From NCBI GenBank assembly GCA_036940085.1, contig JALLBK010000863.1, positions 1 to 29,715 of the forward strand: a stretch of 29,715 nt of DNA, read 5' to 3'. This DNA comes from Discostella pseudostelligera (taxonomy: Eukaryota > Bacillariophyta > Thalassiosirophyceae > Thalassiosirales > Thalassiosiraceae). The translations under genes were made by a program, and so were the position numbers. How positions within the stretch are numbered: position 1 is the stretch's first letter; each line of letters opens with the position of its first letter. This document shows positions 1 through 10,858 of this stretch, piece by piece. Under the pieces are notes generated by a model that had not been told where the DNA came from, ran no database searches, and saw only the letters and a program-made list of their open reading frames with translations.

Positions 1-205
1 CAATGTCGGACAATACCAGCATCAAAGAGGCAGACAGCGAGATGGAGGATTACTTTCTCCTTCAATGGATGGTGGCTGTATCAATGTGACTCCCCCGTGG
101 ACCGTGCTGGGACCATGCTTGTCTCAACTGGGATGACCATATATGTCACTGCCAGCATGCGAAGAGTTGATTAGTTTGTTGGCACCCACCCTATAGCGCG
201 CTGAG

Positions 206-418
206 TTGAATAGTTGCGGTAGAGAGCCAATTCGTGTCAAGCACATAGTTGCACTCGGGTTGCGTGCACTTGGAGGAGGTCGTCTTCAGGACCTATGCCA
301 CATTATTGGATCATCCTTATCAGCAGCATACCATGTATTTGATGATTTTGTTGATGCCATCAACACATCACCCGACCTTGACATTAATTTCCCTCAATCT
401 AACAAAGAGCAGTGGTGA
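206..418 (+). pseudogene. Decayed PIF/Harbinger-type transposase fragment
   Basis: A reading frame of about 70 codons contains a stretch (IRVKHIVALGLRALGGG, then RLQDLCHIIGSSLSAAYHVF, then DDFVDAIN and LDINFP). This resembles the helix-turn-helix region found ahead of the DDE nuclease in PIF/Harbinger transposases: a basic 'RVxxALRxLaGG', a 'gvS.st.Y' helix, then 'vvdAIn'. The frame is closed upstream (stops near 190-205) and stops at 416-418. No DDE catalytic domain follows in any frame, so only a remnant is left. The family assignment rests on remembered pattern similarity. A chance or unrelated open frame is possible. Confidence 0.45.
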
Positions 419-1463
419 AAAGATGCAGCACAACCAATCATCGTGCAGATATCAAAAGGCTGAACACCAGGAAGTTGACACCCCTTCAGTTTGTCACCCA
501 CATAACATTTGCTCCATGCACACATTGTCGTTGCCTCAAGGATGGAACAAGAAAGAGGACCAAATTCCTCCTCTTCATCACTGTCAGAGTCATTGGGGAG
601 GAGGGTCGCCATGATATCAGATATTAATACTGCTCGATAATGGAATGATGGATGATGGATGATGGTCTATGTGAGTGGTTATTATATAATTTGCAATTTT
701 GTTCCCCGCAAATCTCTTCAGAATTTTTGAATCTTCAATCTTCGATACAAAATCCAACTTCGACGTATTCTGCGTTAGTTAACAGTACATATCCTACATA
801 CGGGGATAGCTGGCGAGAAAACACAAAAATGGATTTCGTATCTGCGGAGTTGTAAGGATCGGCCTAAGTGTCGTTTTGGCTGCTGCAGGCAGGAAGGTAG
901 AATTATTGTAGAAGTCTTTCCGGGGTGAATCTTGACGTCAGCTTTTCCAGGAGTTTGACAACTCGATGGAAAGCTCTCGAAAAGCCACGTCGAATGACAC
1001 CCTCGGGGCGACAATCGGACGATGGGATCGATGTCAAAAATCTGCGGAAACAGTGCCAAATCCGGTACGCGACGGAGACAGACCGCGCGAATATTTTTGG
1101 GTGCGCGCAGTATACGGAGGAATCAGTACAAAAACCCCTAAAAATTGATTTACAGTCTGTCCTTCGACTCCCCGAAAAACTTCCGTTCCGGAGGGAGTAA
1201 ATAAATTCCGAAAAATGACCTTATTTCGGGCATTTCAGTGAATTCCCTAAATACTTTCGTTCCGAAGGGAGTACCTTTTACATCTACCTCTCTCTACCAT
1301 CTACTCCTAGCATCTTCTACAAACAGCATGATTGTAGATGTCATCAAAGCTCTGCGACAGGTCATCCGGGTGTCGGGTGGTCGCGGGTCCTCACAATATT
1401 ATGGATTGGGTGATGTGATTGAGTATGATTTATTCTTTCGTCCCATGCTATCATTCCTCGTTC
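419..1463. other. Non-coding left flank, likely transposon debris
   Basis: Only short, mutually overlapping frames without recognisable domains occur here. A minus-strand frame at 394-612 has an acidic start (PNDSDSDEEEEF) but leads nowhere. The segment ends at the 3' end of the AQR gene and includes a 21-bp near-identical direct repeat (1179-1199 and 1253-1273). No RNA gene was recognised. Confidence 0.5.
1179..1273. repeat. Pair of 21-bp direct repeats
   Basis: Positions 1179-1199 (acttccgttccggagggagt plus a final a) and 1253-1273 match at 19 of 21 bases and are 74 bp apart. Both end in GGGAGTA. The reverse complement starts TACTCCC, reminiscent of the termini of Stowaway/Tc1-mariner-type miniature elements, but no matching opposite terminus was found, so the element identity is a guess. 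Confidence 0.5.
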
Positions 1464-4400
1464 TCAGAGTTGGCTGTTGGCTGCGAAATCCAGTTGCAAT
1501 GAATGCACCAATGCGCCCAAATCTGTGACATCAATAACCTCGTGTAAGTTGCTCTCAGGAACATCGTCTCCATTCAACCTCTCTGTGGGAAACTGTTCGC
1601 CCTTCACCAATTGTAATTTGGAGGATTTGGCAGCAAATTGATCCATGGTACGCCTCAATTCATGACAGTTGCAAAACACGCTCTGGCGACAGAATACATA
1701 TAATCCCAGACGAGCCCGCGACACGGCCACCACAAGACGTCGAATGTCGCGTAAGTGACCAACCGTCTTGGTACGAACTAGGGATAAGATGATATAATCG
1801 TTTTGCTGCCCTTGATATTGATCCACAGTCGAGACTGCAGCAGGAGTTATACCTGCAAGTGGCGTTCCATCACCACACCGTTGCGCGAGTATGTCGATGA
1901 GCAAGTCTTTCTGCCCGTTGTAAGTTGTTAATATTGATATCTTTGAAGGTGGGTATCCGGTGAGAACCATGTATTGAAAGAGAGCAATGGCATACTCAGC
2001 TTCGCCAACGTTTTGATAATAGTACGCAGTCGGTGTACTTTCGCCTCGTCCCTAGTGATGCAAAACAAAATGACACGACGTTATTCCATGCGAATATATC
2101 AGCGGAATGATATCAACCCAACTAAAACATGCACATCCATTCTTACCTCGAAATCTTCCACATTAATCATCTGGAATGTGTTGGCAATGCCCGCGTTCGC
2201 CCGCTTGAACACCTCTCGTTCAGAAATGTGATCAAGGTCTCCCAAGTCATCATATCGCCAGCTATACAGCTTCGCTATTTCCTGACGTGCTCGACCTTGT
2301 TTGTTCAATTCAATCGATGGTACACCCAGGCGAACTAATCTGGCAAACAAACTCTGATTATAACGACTGTATCGGCTAAACAACTGATTCTTCACTACTG
2401 GGGGTAGCTGGTTGTGATCGCCAATGAGACAGACTCGTTTGAGACGACTGTGCGCTGTCGAAACTGAATCCGATGATGCATCATCAGATTCTCCCCGCTG
2501 GAGCAACAGAGGAATAAATGTTTCGACATCCAACATCTGCCCCGCTTCTTCCATGATAACGTTATCATAAAGAAACCCCACTTCGACCAAATGTGACCTT
2601 GCAATGGCAGCGTGGGTGCACGTCATGGCAACAATACGGGCCTGCTTTGTTAGGAGGTAATCAGTCCGCTGTCGTTGGGAACGTAGGAGTTCGATAGGGC
2701 GATATTCTGCAAGCTCTTCAAAAATTGCTTTGACTTCAACTATTTTTTCGCGAGCCTCTTCAACTGTCAAAGATGCAAAAGCATCGTCCGAGATGGAGAA
2801 ATAAACTTTGAAGGGAAATGCATCCATGGTATTTGCACGTTGATGATCATCGGTTCGCTCCAACTCAGCTTGAAATGCATCGATTCGTTTCTTCACATGA
2901 TGGAAATAAAAGTACTCCGAAGTTTCGCATGTGTAACTAGGCGCACCATCTGCTCCACGTTCCAATTTGCCACTCACACCCAACGATTCAGAGAGCTGTT
3001 GCACCTTCTCCAACAATACTCCCCGGCGAGACAAAATGTGGGCAACGCGCCCAGTCTTGGTGAAATCATGTGAAGATGAAGACGTCGAGGTCAAACTTCG
3101 CTCACCGGATCCCAAGCGTAGCATATGCCTTTCGTCGATATCTCCACGTGACATTACCTTGTCGAAAATGTCATTTAGGGCGGCGTTGGAATGAGTGACT
3201 ATCACTGTACGTTGAGTGGGGAAGGAATGGTAAAGGTTTGCGATAATCTGGACGGCGACATCCGTTTTACCCGTGCCTGGGGGTCCGATGATGGTGGTAA
3301 GGCCAGGACTGAGCCCGGAACGAATAGCATTGACCTGAACTGGTGTGAATCGAATATCGTTCCCAGCGTAGGATGGTGGGAAGGGGTAGGATGTTGCCAT
3401 CACCTTCGTCGTATTTTGTAATTTATTCTCGACGACCATCACCTTGTACTTCTTTCGATTGGACGAGTCATCGCTCTTTAATACAGCTCCTCCCGTGCTC
3501 ATTCCATCAATAGTCAGCTCACAGCCNTCGATTGGACGAGTCATCGCTCTTTAATACAGCTCCTCCCGTGCTCATTCCATCAATAGTCAGCTCACAGCCC
3601 GTAAAACTCTCGACCAAATGACTCTCATCCATAAATGTATCACCGTAATCCAGTGCGGCATCTGGAGATGTCACACCTGTAGTCTCGGAAGCAAACTGCC
3701 GCATCTTTGGTGATCGAAAAGAAGCCATTGTTGGGTCACCTCCATACCCGAGAAGTACTGGCATCAACCAAGATGGGATCGAACGATACATGGAATTTGC
3801 CCCACCCTTCATCAAACCGCGTATGGTTTCTAAGACTGCCTTGAAGTTGTTTTCGCGGCCGCTTCGCCGTACTACCAAGTTAAATGTATCGTAGACATCT
3901 ATGCCGAGGCGGGAACCGCAACCTGTGGCATCGGCGGCGTACTGTGCAGGGTCTAGCGCCACTCGCAAATACCGAAGTTTACCCTTTGGATCAGGCCGGC
4001 CACCGGTGTCATAGGCAAAGGACGGATCCGACAGTACCACACCTGCCTCATCGCGAACTTCCAAAACCATGCAACCACGTACAGCACGTACTCCATACCG
4101 GCGTGGGAAGGTACAATCCTCTTCATCTGGAACACGACGCTCTTCTCCATCTTTTCCAATTACCCCCGTTAACGGAGCAGCCTCCCCCGTTATATGTCTG
4201 GCATCCACACAAACCAGAAATAAGTTATCGAACTCGCCAACCTCATCCCACTCCTTCACCAGGGAGGTGGCACAATGATGCAGATCCAACACCAATTCGG
4301 CAATAACCTGAGATGGCATGCGCTCCCCCAAACGAGGAGGATCCACACGGATTAATCTCAATGCAGGCTTGTCGCGCTTTTTGCTACCAAGTTCCAAACC

Positions 4401-6608
4401 CATGCGCGCCCATCCATGAAACTCGGTCTTCGAACCTGCATCGTCATCGTCATCAGCACGAGATTGAGTACCTCCATAATAATCCATTCCATCATGTACA
4501 TATCCATCCTGTTTCAGTGCCGGTCTCATTCGTTTCACTACATCGACAATATCTCCTCGAATATCATACGCGCTCTCCAAGAAGAAGAGACGAAAATTGC
4601 GTAGGAGATAGTCCCCGGGCGATAAGAACCGAGCATTCAACTTGGGAAGACATAACGATTCATTCCCCCCCTGATGCTGGGAATGATACGAATTGCTCGA
4701 TGGGACAGAATGTGCATCCCACAATAAACTTTCCGTGGGGTACAATGGTGCCGATGACAGTACCGTGGCATCAGAAAGACGTGACGAATGATGGTAGAGT
4801 AATATTGAAGTAAGAAGTTTCCGACGAGTGCATCCCAACCTTTTGGCAATAAATCCAGTATTCTCCCCTTCCTCATCATCATCGACCAATCGTAATCGAC
4901 AACAAACATCATAGAGTGTATTTTCACTCCATAGATCAAACTTGCTTCGCAACCAATTGGAATCACAAACTCGTCCCACTCCGACATAAATCACCTCGGA
5001 TGTTTCAGTTTCGTGATGACGATGTAATAATTTTTGCAATATATGTGCACGACGATGTACTATCCGCTGCGAGGAGGAGGAAATACTATCCTCGTATGGC
5101 AGAGAAGTAGGATTAGTAGTAGCAGTCTTGTCCCCACCGGCGATTGATGTAGTATCCGAAAGAGAGGTTGCCACCTCCATACGTTCCGAATCCAACAACA
5201 TATCCACCTGTTGCCGAATTAGCACAAAGCGCTCCTCCACATCCTTCGTCTTCTTTTGGGTGTATAATTTCGACTCACGTAATTGAACCACCAAATTTCG
5301 CGATGATAGGTACGATGCGACATGTGTTCGAGTTTGGGGATAGGACATTAGATCCAGTAGTAGCTCGAGAACTTTCGAGGCGTATCCACGTAGTAGTAGT
5401 AAGCGATGTGGCTTCATTTCGGAACTAGTCTCGTCATCCTCGCCCCCTGCTGCATTGCCAAGAGTGACAATGGCATCCAACAATCCATCGACCATCCCAG
5501 GTAAGAATCCAACATTCGCTTCTTCTTTTTTACCACCCTCCTTGTTGTTCGTACGTTTCTTCTTCGTTTCGAACAATCCATACCGCTTACGTAACAATCC
5601 GTCCCGTTTTAATTCCAAATGACGCTTTCGTGCAAATATGGCATCCCATAACCGGATGCCCACTAAGTCGGTGAGTGGTCCCTCGATGACACCCCGTTGT
5701 TGGATGATGGTGGTGGTGACAGTTCCTTTAAGTGGTGGTTGGGAAGTAGTAGTAGTGGTAGAGCGACAGCGAAGTTCCATGGAGGAATATGCCGCAATGA
5801 AGAATTTGATCACTTCCATTTGAATCGCGATGGAGACGCCCCCCTCGTCATTATTATTAACACAGCTGCTACTGGTCAGCTTTTGATATTTCAGAAGTTG
5901 CTTTAGTAGAATTGCAAATGCCAATGTCCTCTGCTGTGGAGTGAAGCTGTCTGATACTGACGCTGCTGCTGCTGCATCTTGATGGTCAACATCATTACTC
6001 GAATAATCATAATCATCCACCACGAAGGAAAGTTGATATTCGCTACTCCCTCCCCCTCCAGAGAATGCATCACCCCCTCCCCCAGTCCCACCCCCACCCC
6101 CGTCACCGCGTCGATTGGATAGAATGACAAGTGCCAACGCGATATCTTCCCCTGCAGCTAATTCACCACCTGCTTCTCCCGTCATAGTCACCGTCGTCGT
6201 AGTAGGAGTAGTAGATGTCGTAGAGGCACTATGCAAAAACCATGGCCATAGCTTACGTTCAATAGTCCCATTATTATCACACTCATCTAGAAATCGATAA
6301 TTATTGACTTTGCTAGTAGTAGTAGAAGAAGAAGAAGTAGCAGTGGGGGAGTATTTAGATTGAAATGCAGAAATGACTTGGTGTGCCAAGGATACGACGG
6401 TAGCGGTGGTGTCGATGACGACGGGGGAGGCAGTATCCGCGGCGGCGGGTGGTGGTGCGCGTGATGATGATGTCTTTGCTACCTTGGTCTTTGGCTCAAC
6501 GGCGGTGGTGGTACCATTACCATCGCCGCCGCCGCCGCCGCCACTGCTGCTGCGATCAACGGCAGTGTCCTTCAATTTCAATTTGGTGGCTACCTTGCGC
6601 TTCGCCAT
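1464..6608 (-). CDS. AQR: Aquarius-like intron-binding spliceosomal helicase
   Basis: SF1 RNA helicase of the intron-binding complex in activated spliceosomes (family knowledge). Exon 1 runs 6608-2147, a 95-bp GT-AG intron spans 2146-2052, and exon 2 runs 2051-1464. Visible helicase motifs are Walker [16 protein letters not shown] (near 3270-3295), [41 protein letters not shown], the exon-spanning INVEDFE then [29 protein letters not shown] and [15 protein letters not shown]. All are close to the order in animal AQR. After removing the duplicated 72 bp at the N (3527) the product is about 1,658 residues, against about 1,485 in human. The excess is mostly a low-complexity Ser/Thr/Gly-rich N-terminus. 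The start [11 protein letters not shown] (6608) is preferred for its basic, NLS-like sequence; an in-frame Met lies at 6698. The apparent frame break at 3519-3544 is an assembly artefact. Confidence 0.93.
3455..3599. repeat. 72-bp duplicated contig overlap around a single N
   Basis: Positions 3455-3526 and 3528-3599 are identical over 72 bp and separated by one N at 3527. Both copies encode the same AQR peptide ([20 protein letters not shown] and a few more residues). Reading one copy restores a continuous AQR frame, so this is an unmerged overlap and not a biological repeat. Confidence 0.95.
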
Positions 6609-6756
6609 TGGTAGTGGTGGTGATATTATGGATAATACTGGTAATGGGTATGGTACTAACTGCGTGGTGAGAGTGGTAAGTAGCGGAAATGAGCCCATGA
6701 TGTGTCCGGATTGTATCCGATCTGGATAGAATTAAAACTAAAGATGGCGGGAACTA
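6609..6756. promoter_or_regulatory. Divergent promoter, AQR / RING-SIM gene
   Basis: Only 148 bp separates the chosen AQR start from the first Met of the plus-strand RING-like gene, so both 5' UTRs and promoters must share it. It contains gatggcgggaac (6743-6754), the E2F-like GGCGGGA box that recurs in the other divergent promoters of this window. No TATA box was evident. Confidence 0.5.
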
Positions 6757-8322
6757 ATGATGTGTACGGCTCCGATCTCATTTCATTATGGTCATCGGAA
6801 CAGCATGATCTCCCCAGCAGCAGCAGCATCGGACGGATACAATCCCTTCTCTTCCTGGCAATGCCCCCACTGCCATCGCTCGTTTTGCGCCAAAGACACA
6901 GAAGCGGAAACGGCAAAGACGACGAAGATTTCAGCCGATGATGATGACGCCGATGGTGGAGCAACAGCCGCAGTAGTATTTCTCCGAGGCACATGTCACC
7001 ATGATGTCTGCATCAAATGCCTAACTACTCTATCTAGCCTTGTTAGCAAGAGAGTGAAGACGGAAGGAGGACTTATTGATGATAATAAGCAGGAGCCAAT
7101 CATTGTGACAGTGACTTGTCCCATCATCGTCATCAGTCATCGCCTTCATCGTCCACGCAGCTGCGGCGGTCTCTCCTGCGGTGGCCAATTTCACGTGGAT
7201 GCGGCTAATATTCATAATACTGCTACTGCCAACAACACCAATGATGGAGTTATTGATTTGTGTGATGACGACAACGAGGGTGAGGAGCCAATGAACGCCA
7301 CCGCTGCTGCGGGTACTGTGATGGTGAAAAGTGAGAATGTGGAGGAGCAGCAACACCCAACTGCTGGCCAAGGAATCGGTCAAAATCACACACATGTCGT
7401 CTCTCCTGAATCGGTGCCCTCTGTTAGTTTAAAAAGGGGCCTAAATGTATACGACGATGATACTGTTGTCCACTCAATGAATGATGAGAAGAATGAAGAG
7501 TGTCAGCAAGTGAAACGTCGACGACTTGACCCATCCTTGGAAGCAAAGTTACAGCGCACTGACTTCTGGTCTGTGAATCAAAACCACATTCAGTTCACCG
7601 AACAAGCCTTCGTTAACAAAGCAATATTCCACCTTAATTCATTCATTTCATTCAGTGATGATGGTAAGAAGAGGATGAACGAAGGATTTTCTGAATTCAT
7701 CAGAGAGGGAATTGCAGCGCCGGGCGTCGAACCTCTTCCAACGACACTTGACATTGAAAAGATTGCCGATTGGACTTGTTCGGAGCTCACTGATACTTTG
7801 ACTACATTGAACAACAGCGATTGGGATGCATCGAAGACTGCGAAGTGGCTAAAAAATGCTACTGTTGGCTCATTCATTATCATGAGACACGAGTATCCCA
7901 AGTGTCCATTCTGTCCGAAACGATTGATTGTCGATGGCAAGTATATTGGCCCTGTCTATGTAATTGGAATCATCACCAAAAAGGTCATTCCATGGTCTGA
8001 AGAAGAATGGGATATCGCGGAGAATAAGTTGGGAGGATTCTCAGGAAGTCGTTGGCCTATTAGTACTGTTTGCAAGGTCAGTTGGAAAAGGATGGGATAC
8101 AAAAAGTCGTTAGAGAAGACTACTCGGGATTACATTAATCATGTTTGTCAACCTTCATTTCAGCAAATATGTGAAGATCCGGAGAAAGTGTTTGCCGGTG
8201 GTGCTACCTCAGAAAGTGTCCGTCGAGATCTATGGAGCAAAGCAATCATACCAATTTCCTCCAATGAGTTTCCAGACAAGTTTATACACGAGGGAATACC
8301 TGTATGGGAGGAAGAAGAGTAG
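6757..8322 (+). CDS. RING-like zinc-finger protein with a SUMO-interacting motif
   Basis: Single-exon frame of up to 521 codons. In-frame Mets at 6757, 6760 and 6805 are all possible starts, and the third sits just before the finger. Near the N-terminus C36-x2-C39, then C80-x-H82-x2-C85-x2-C88, and Cys at 121, 136 and 141 follow a RING-type spacing with an acidic insert, though the last pair is irregular. Residues 165-172 read VIDLCDDD, a strong-looking SUMO-interacting motif with an acidic tail. A Lys/Arg patch (KRRRL) suggests nuclear location. The conserved-looking C-terminal third (about 365-470) has MRHEYPKCPFCPKRL, then GPVYVIGIITKK and VCKVSWKRMGY. The GPVYVIG/VCKVSW pattern faintly recalls PUA/EVE-like folds, which I cannot confirm. 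Function is inferred: possible SUMO-targeted ubiquitin ligase. Ends 160 bp from the convergent neighbour. Confidence 0.7.
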   Translation: MMCTAPISFHYGHRNSMISPAAAASDGYNPFSSWQCPHCHRSFCAKDTEAETAKTTKISADDDDADGGATAAVVFLRGTCHHDVCIKCLTTLSSLVSKRVKTEGGLIDDNKQEPIIVTVTCPIIVISHRLHRPRSCGGLSCGGQFHVDAANIHNTATANNTNDGVIDLCDDDNEGEEPMNATAAAGTVMVKSENVEEQQHPTAGQGIGQNHTHVVSPESVPSVSLKRGLNVYDDDTVVHSMNDEKNEECQQVKRRRLDPSLEAKLQRTDFWSVNQNHIQFTEQAFVNKAIFHLNSFISFSDDGKKRMNEGFSEFIREGIAAPGVEPLPTTLDIEKIADWTCSELTDTLTTLNNSDWDASKTAKWLKNATVGSFIIMRHEYPKCPFCPKRLIVDGKYIGPVYVIGIITKKVIPWSEEEWDIAENKLGGFSGSRWPISTVCKVSWKRMGYKKSLEKTTRDYINHVCQPSFQQICEDPEKVFAGGATSESVRRDLWSKAIIPISSNEFPDKFIHEGIPVWEEEE

Positions 8323-8482
8323 ATGGTGGGATGCACGATCATCAGCTTGTAGTATGCTGCCATGAGGAGCTATTGTTCAGTTTGAAGAGTGATTAGATTT
8401 AGTTGCAGAAGGAGTAGGTAGATTTGATCCCACATTAAGTAATCTCTTTCACAAACCGCATCGTTTTGCTTGCTTCTCTTGA

Positions 8483-10255
8483 TCAATTATTGAAAGGCAG
8501 AAGCCACGAAAAACTATCCAACGAATTCAATGCCGCCACTACCGCCGCCCTAATATCTGCCTGTAAACTCGCCGATGCGGGGTTATCTATCAAGTATGTT
8601 TCCATACACAAATCGAAGTCATTCGAACCAACACACCCTCCTACTCCACCGGAGAGTAATTGACTTAATAGACGAGATATGGGTGCTCGTACTGACTCGT
8701 AGACTCCAAACAATGTCGCAGTACTAATACATTTGGTTGCATATATGCTTGCCCACCCCTCGAGTGATCGATTGATTGTTTGTTCCCTCTTTAGAGGATT
8801 GCCAAAATCGGAATATAAGTAGAGGACGTCAGTGTACAATTGGGAAGAGAATGCCGCGAGTAGACCGAATATAGCTGACTCTTCACTCGTTGTTAACATT
8901 TGACCGGTTGGCATGGTGAGTATTCCTCTATAATTGCTAATGAGAACATCATATTCCAGCCATTTTGTAATGTCGGCAAAGAGTTCGACATAGTCCAACC
9001 CTGGTACAACATTGCCTAGTAGCCGCTGTTGCTGCAGTTTGTTCATATAGTCTTTCGTATCAGCAATCTCCTCATCTATATCAACATTCACTGTTGGCTG
9101 TCGTACATTCAATCGTTGGATAAACTCAAATATCTTGTTGCTCCCTACATCAATGACATTCATATCTCTTCGTCGACTTTCTTCCTCTTCCAACAACATT
9201 TCCAAAAGTCTTTGCTCTTCCGTTTCTCGTTTACGCTTCTGTGACGTTAGTTTCACAGCCTCGTAGGGCAATGTTGCAATTAGTATCGATGCTAATGATG
9301 CAAAGAATATGGGTATTCCCACCGCTTCAAACAATGGTTGAGCTGCTGCACGTGTAAGGAAGTAGTCGCCATCCGCCATAGCTTCGGACATGAGTGCATC
9401 CATATTATTTGCACTTTGTCGGAATATAATTTGCCCACCACCGCTAGACGAACCTACTATATTTCTCTTGGTTGATTCGAAATTTGACGCTTTTATCATG
9501 TCGTTGTTCATCGGCATCATGTTGAGTACCATTCCAAGTAACCACGTAGCAAACGCACCAATGGCTCCGGCAATGCCCTCTCCAATGCTAACAGCAATCA
9601 CATCCTCGGCACTCTGGGGTAGGACAGTTTTGACTATATTCCGAGTGGCAATTTCTAATCGTTCTGCATTCCCATCCTGCAAAAACGCTCTGACTACATT
9701 TCCGGACTCATTAAATTCTGTCGTATCGATCATGTCGGGAGCCGGACCACTCGAGGCAAGTGCATAAACGACGCTAATGGCCAGGGCAACCGATACTGCC
9801 GACATGGCCATCATTTCACTCTTTTGCCGCTTGGGAGCAACAGATGATGAGAATGCATCTTCATAAATATCAGAGTATATCGATTTCTCTCTCCATTTTT
9901 GTTTAGTTACCATAAGAGGATCCTTCTGCAAAAAATCGGGCAATAAATCAAACTTGATTTTTGGCTTGTCGGGCTGATGTGGGTGTTGTTCCTTTACACG
10001 ATCTTTCACACTCAAATTCGGCTGTTTCTTCGTCCCTATCATATTCAAGCATCGATCTTGTCGCCATCGGCGTCGATGCTGTATTGAAGATGAAGAAGCC
10101 GAGGCATCATTCGTTGTTCTCGTTGAATAGAATCCGCCAGAACCAGAACAACCGCAGCTGGATGAAATAAATGCCACTTCTCCGCTGCTCCGTCCAAAGC
10201 ATAACCCAAATGCTATGCTTAGCGATAGTGTTGTTTTACTTGATCGATTCTTCAT
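8483..10255 (-). CDS. Plastid-type multi-pass membrane protein of unknown function
   Basis: I do not recognise the family. The preferred start is at 10255 (590 residues), because a hydrophobic signal peptide (LSLSIAFGLCF) begins right after it and ends at EVAF-IS, an ASAFAP-like junction followed by a Ser/Arg-rich stretch as in diatom bipartite plastid presequences. An in-frame upstream Met at 10336 would bury that signal. Further on are likely membrane segments at about residues 150-168, 222-246 and 312-330, a charged coiled-coil-like stretch (KRKRETEEQRLLEMLLEEEE, about 341-360), and a conserved-looking soluble C-terminal half with LLGNVVPGLDYVELF and FGLLAAFSSQLYTDVLYLY. A plastid envelope or thylakoid location is inferred from the presequence. 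No catalytic motif was seen. Confidence 0.8.
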   Translation of the reverse strand: MKNRSSKTTLSLSIAFGLCFGRSSGEVAFISSSCGCSGSGGFYSTRTTNDASASSSSIQHRRRWRQDRCLNMIGTKKQPNLSVKDRVKEQHPHQPDKPKIKFDLLPDFLQKDPLMVTKQKWREKSIYSDIYEDAFSSSVAPKRQKSEMMAMSAVSVALAISVVYALASSGPAPDMIDTTEFNESGNVVRAFLQDGNAERLEIATRNIVKTVLPQSAEDVIAVSIGEGIAGAIGAFATWLLGMVLNMMPMNNDMIKASNFESTKRNIVGSSSGGGQIIFRQSANNMDALMSEAMADGDYFLTRAAAQPLFEAVGIPIFFASLASILIATLPYEAVKLTSQKRKRETEEQRLLEMLLEEEESRRRDMNVIDVGSNKIFEFIQRLNVRQPTVNVDIDEEIADTKDYMNKLQQQRLLGNVVPGLDYVELFADITKWLEYDVLISNYRGILTMPTGQMLTTSEESAIFGLLAAFSSQLYTDVLYLYSDFGNPLKREQTINRSLEGWASIYATKCISTATLFGVYESVRAPISRLLSQLLSGGVGGCVGSNDFDLCMETYLIDNPASASLQADIRAAVVAALNSLDSFSWLLPFNN

Positions 10256-10858
10256 TTGAACTGTGGTAGATATTGGCGGCGTATCGAGCATCGTCCATAT
10301 CAATATCGGTATCGGACCTCTCCACTCTCCATCCACTTCGTTTTTCGTCTTGTTGCCTGCGTCATCATCCGCGAAGATCCGAAGATGGAACGCAAAAGGA
10401 TGTGCTCAAAACAAACCCTCACAAACCACAAAACGAACACCTAAACCATGAGCGCCGCCGGCGGCCCTATGTCTTGGCTATGGTCACACTCTTGCTCCTG
10501 CGACTCGACTCGACTCGATTGCACTTCCACGAGGCAGTATTTTGGCGGGAAAGGTGGAGAAGAATCTTGGATCTTTTTGGCGGGCCGGCATTTGGCGCCA
10601 AAAAAAAGAACATCACACGACCATCATCTACGATACTGCGGTGGCTGCGCGGTATGTAACAAAGCAATACTGAGGCGACCAGTACTAGATCAACTGCTCA
10701 TCTCTTTGATTCGCTCCTATACCTACCTGATCCAAATTATTATTTCGTCGGTTTTAGTTTGCGAGGATAGTTTGTTCTTCTCTTGTTTACTAAAAAAGTA
10801 CCCGTGCCGACGGAGATTAATTGGTCAAATCTCAACGCCGACTCTCGCCACACCAACC
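10256..10858. promoter_or_regulatory. Divergent promoter region with E2F-like boxes
   Basis: About 600 bp between the plastid membrane protein and RHEB. It holds three E2F-type boxes: tttggcgggaaa (10541-10552), tttttggcgggcc (10574-10586) and the perfect palindrome tttggcgccaaa (10591-10602). A short CGACT microsatellite lies at about 10499-10518. Open frames here have no recognisable domains. The RHEB-frame extension upstream of 10859 is not credible because it lacks homology to the family. Confidence 0.5.
10591..10602. promoter_or_regulatory. Perfect E2F/DP-like palindrome
   Basis: TTTGGCGCCAAA fits the classical E2F consensus TTTSSCGC on both strands. It lies 257 bp upstream of the RHEB start codon, followed by an A run. 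Binding is inferred from sequence only. Confidence 0.5.

Noticed and set aside
394..612. Minus-strand 72-codon frame with an acidic start
   Set aside because: No domain follows, it overlaps transposon debris, and the composition is explained by a local AGAGGA-rich stretch.
925..1200. 91-codon plus-strand frame
   Set aside because: Reads through the 21-bp repeat region, has no recognisable motif and conflicts with competing frames.
3519..3544. Apparent frameshift/pseudogene break in AQR
   Set aside because: Fully explained by the duplicated 72-bp contig overlap and the N.
10448..10858. N-terminal extension of the RHEB frame
   Set aside because: Adds 137 residues without family support over a promoter with E2F-like boxes; the Met at 10859 fits the usual Rheb length.
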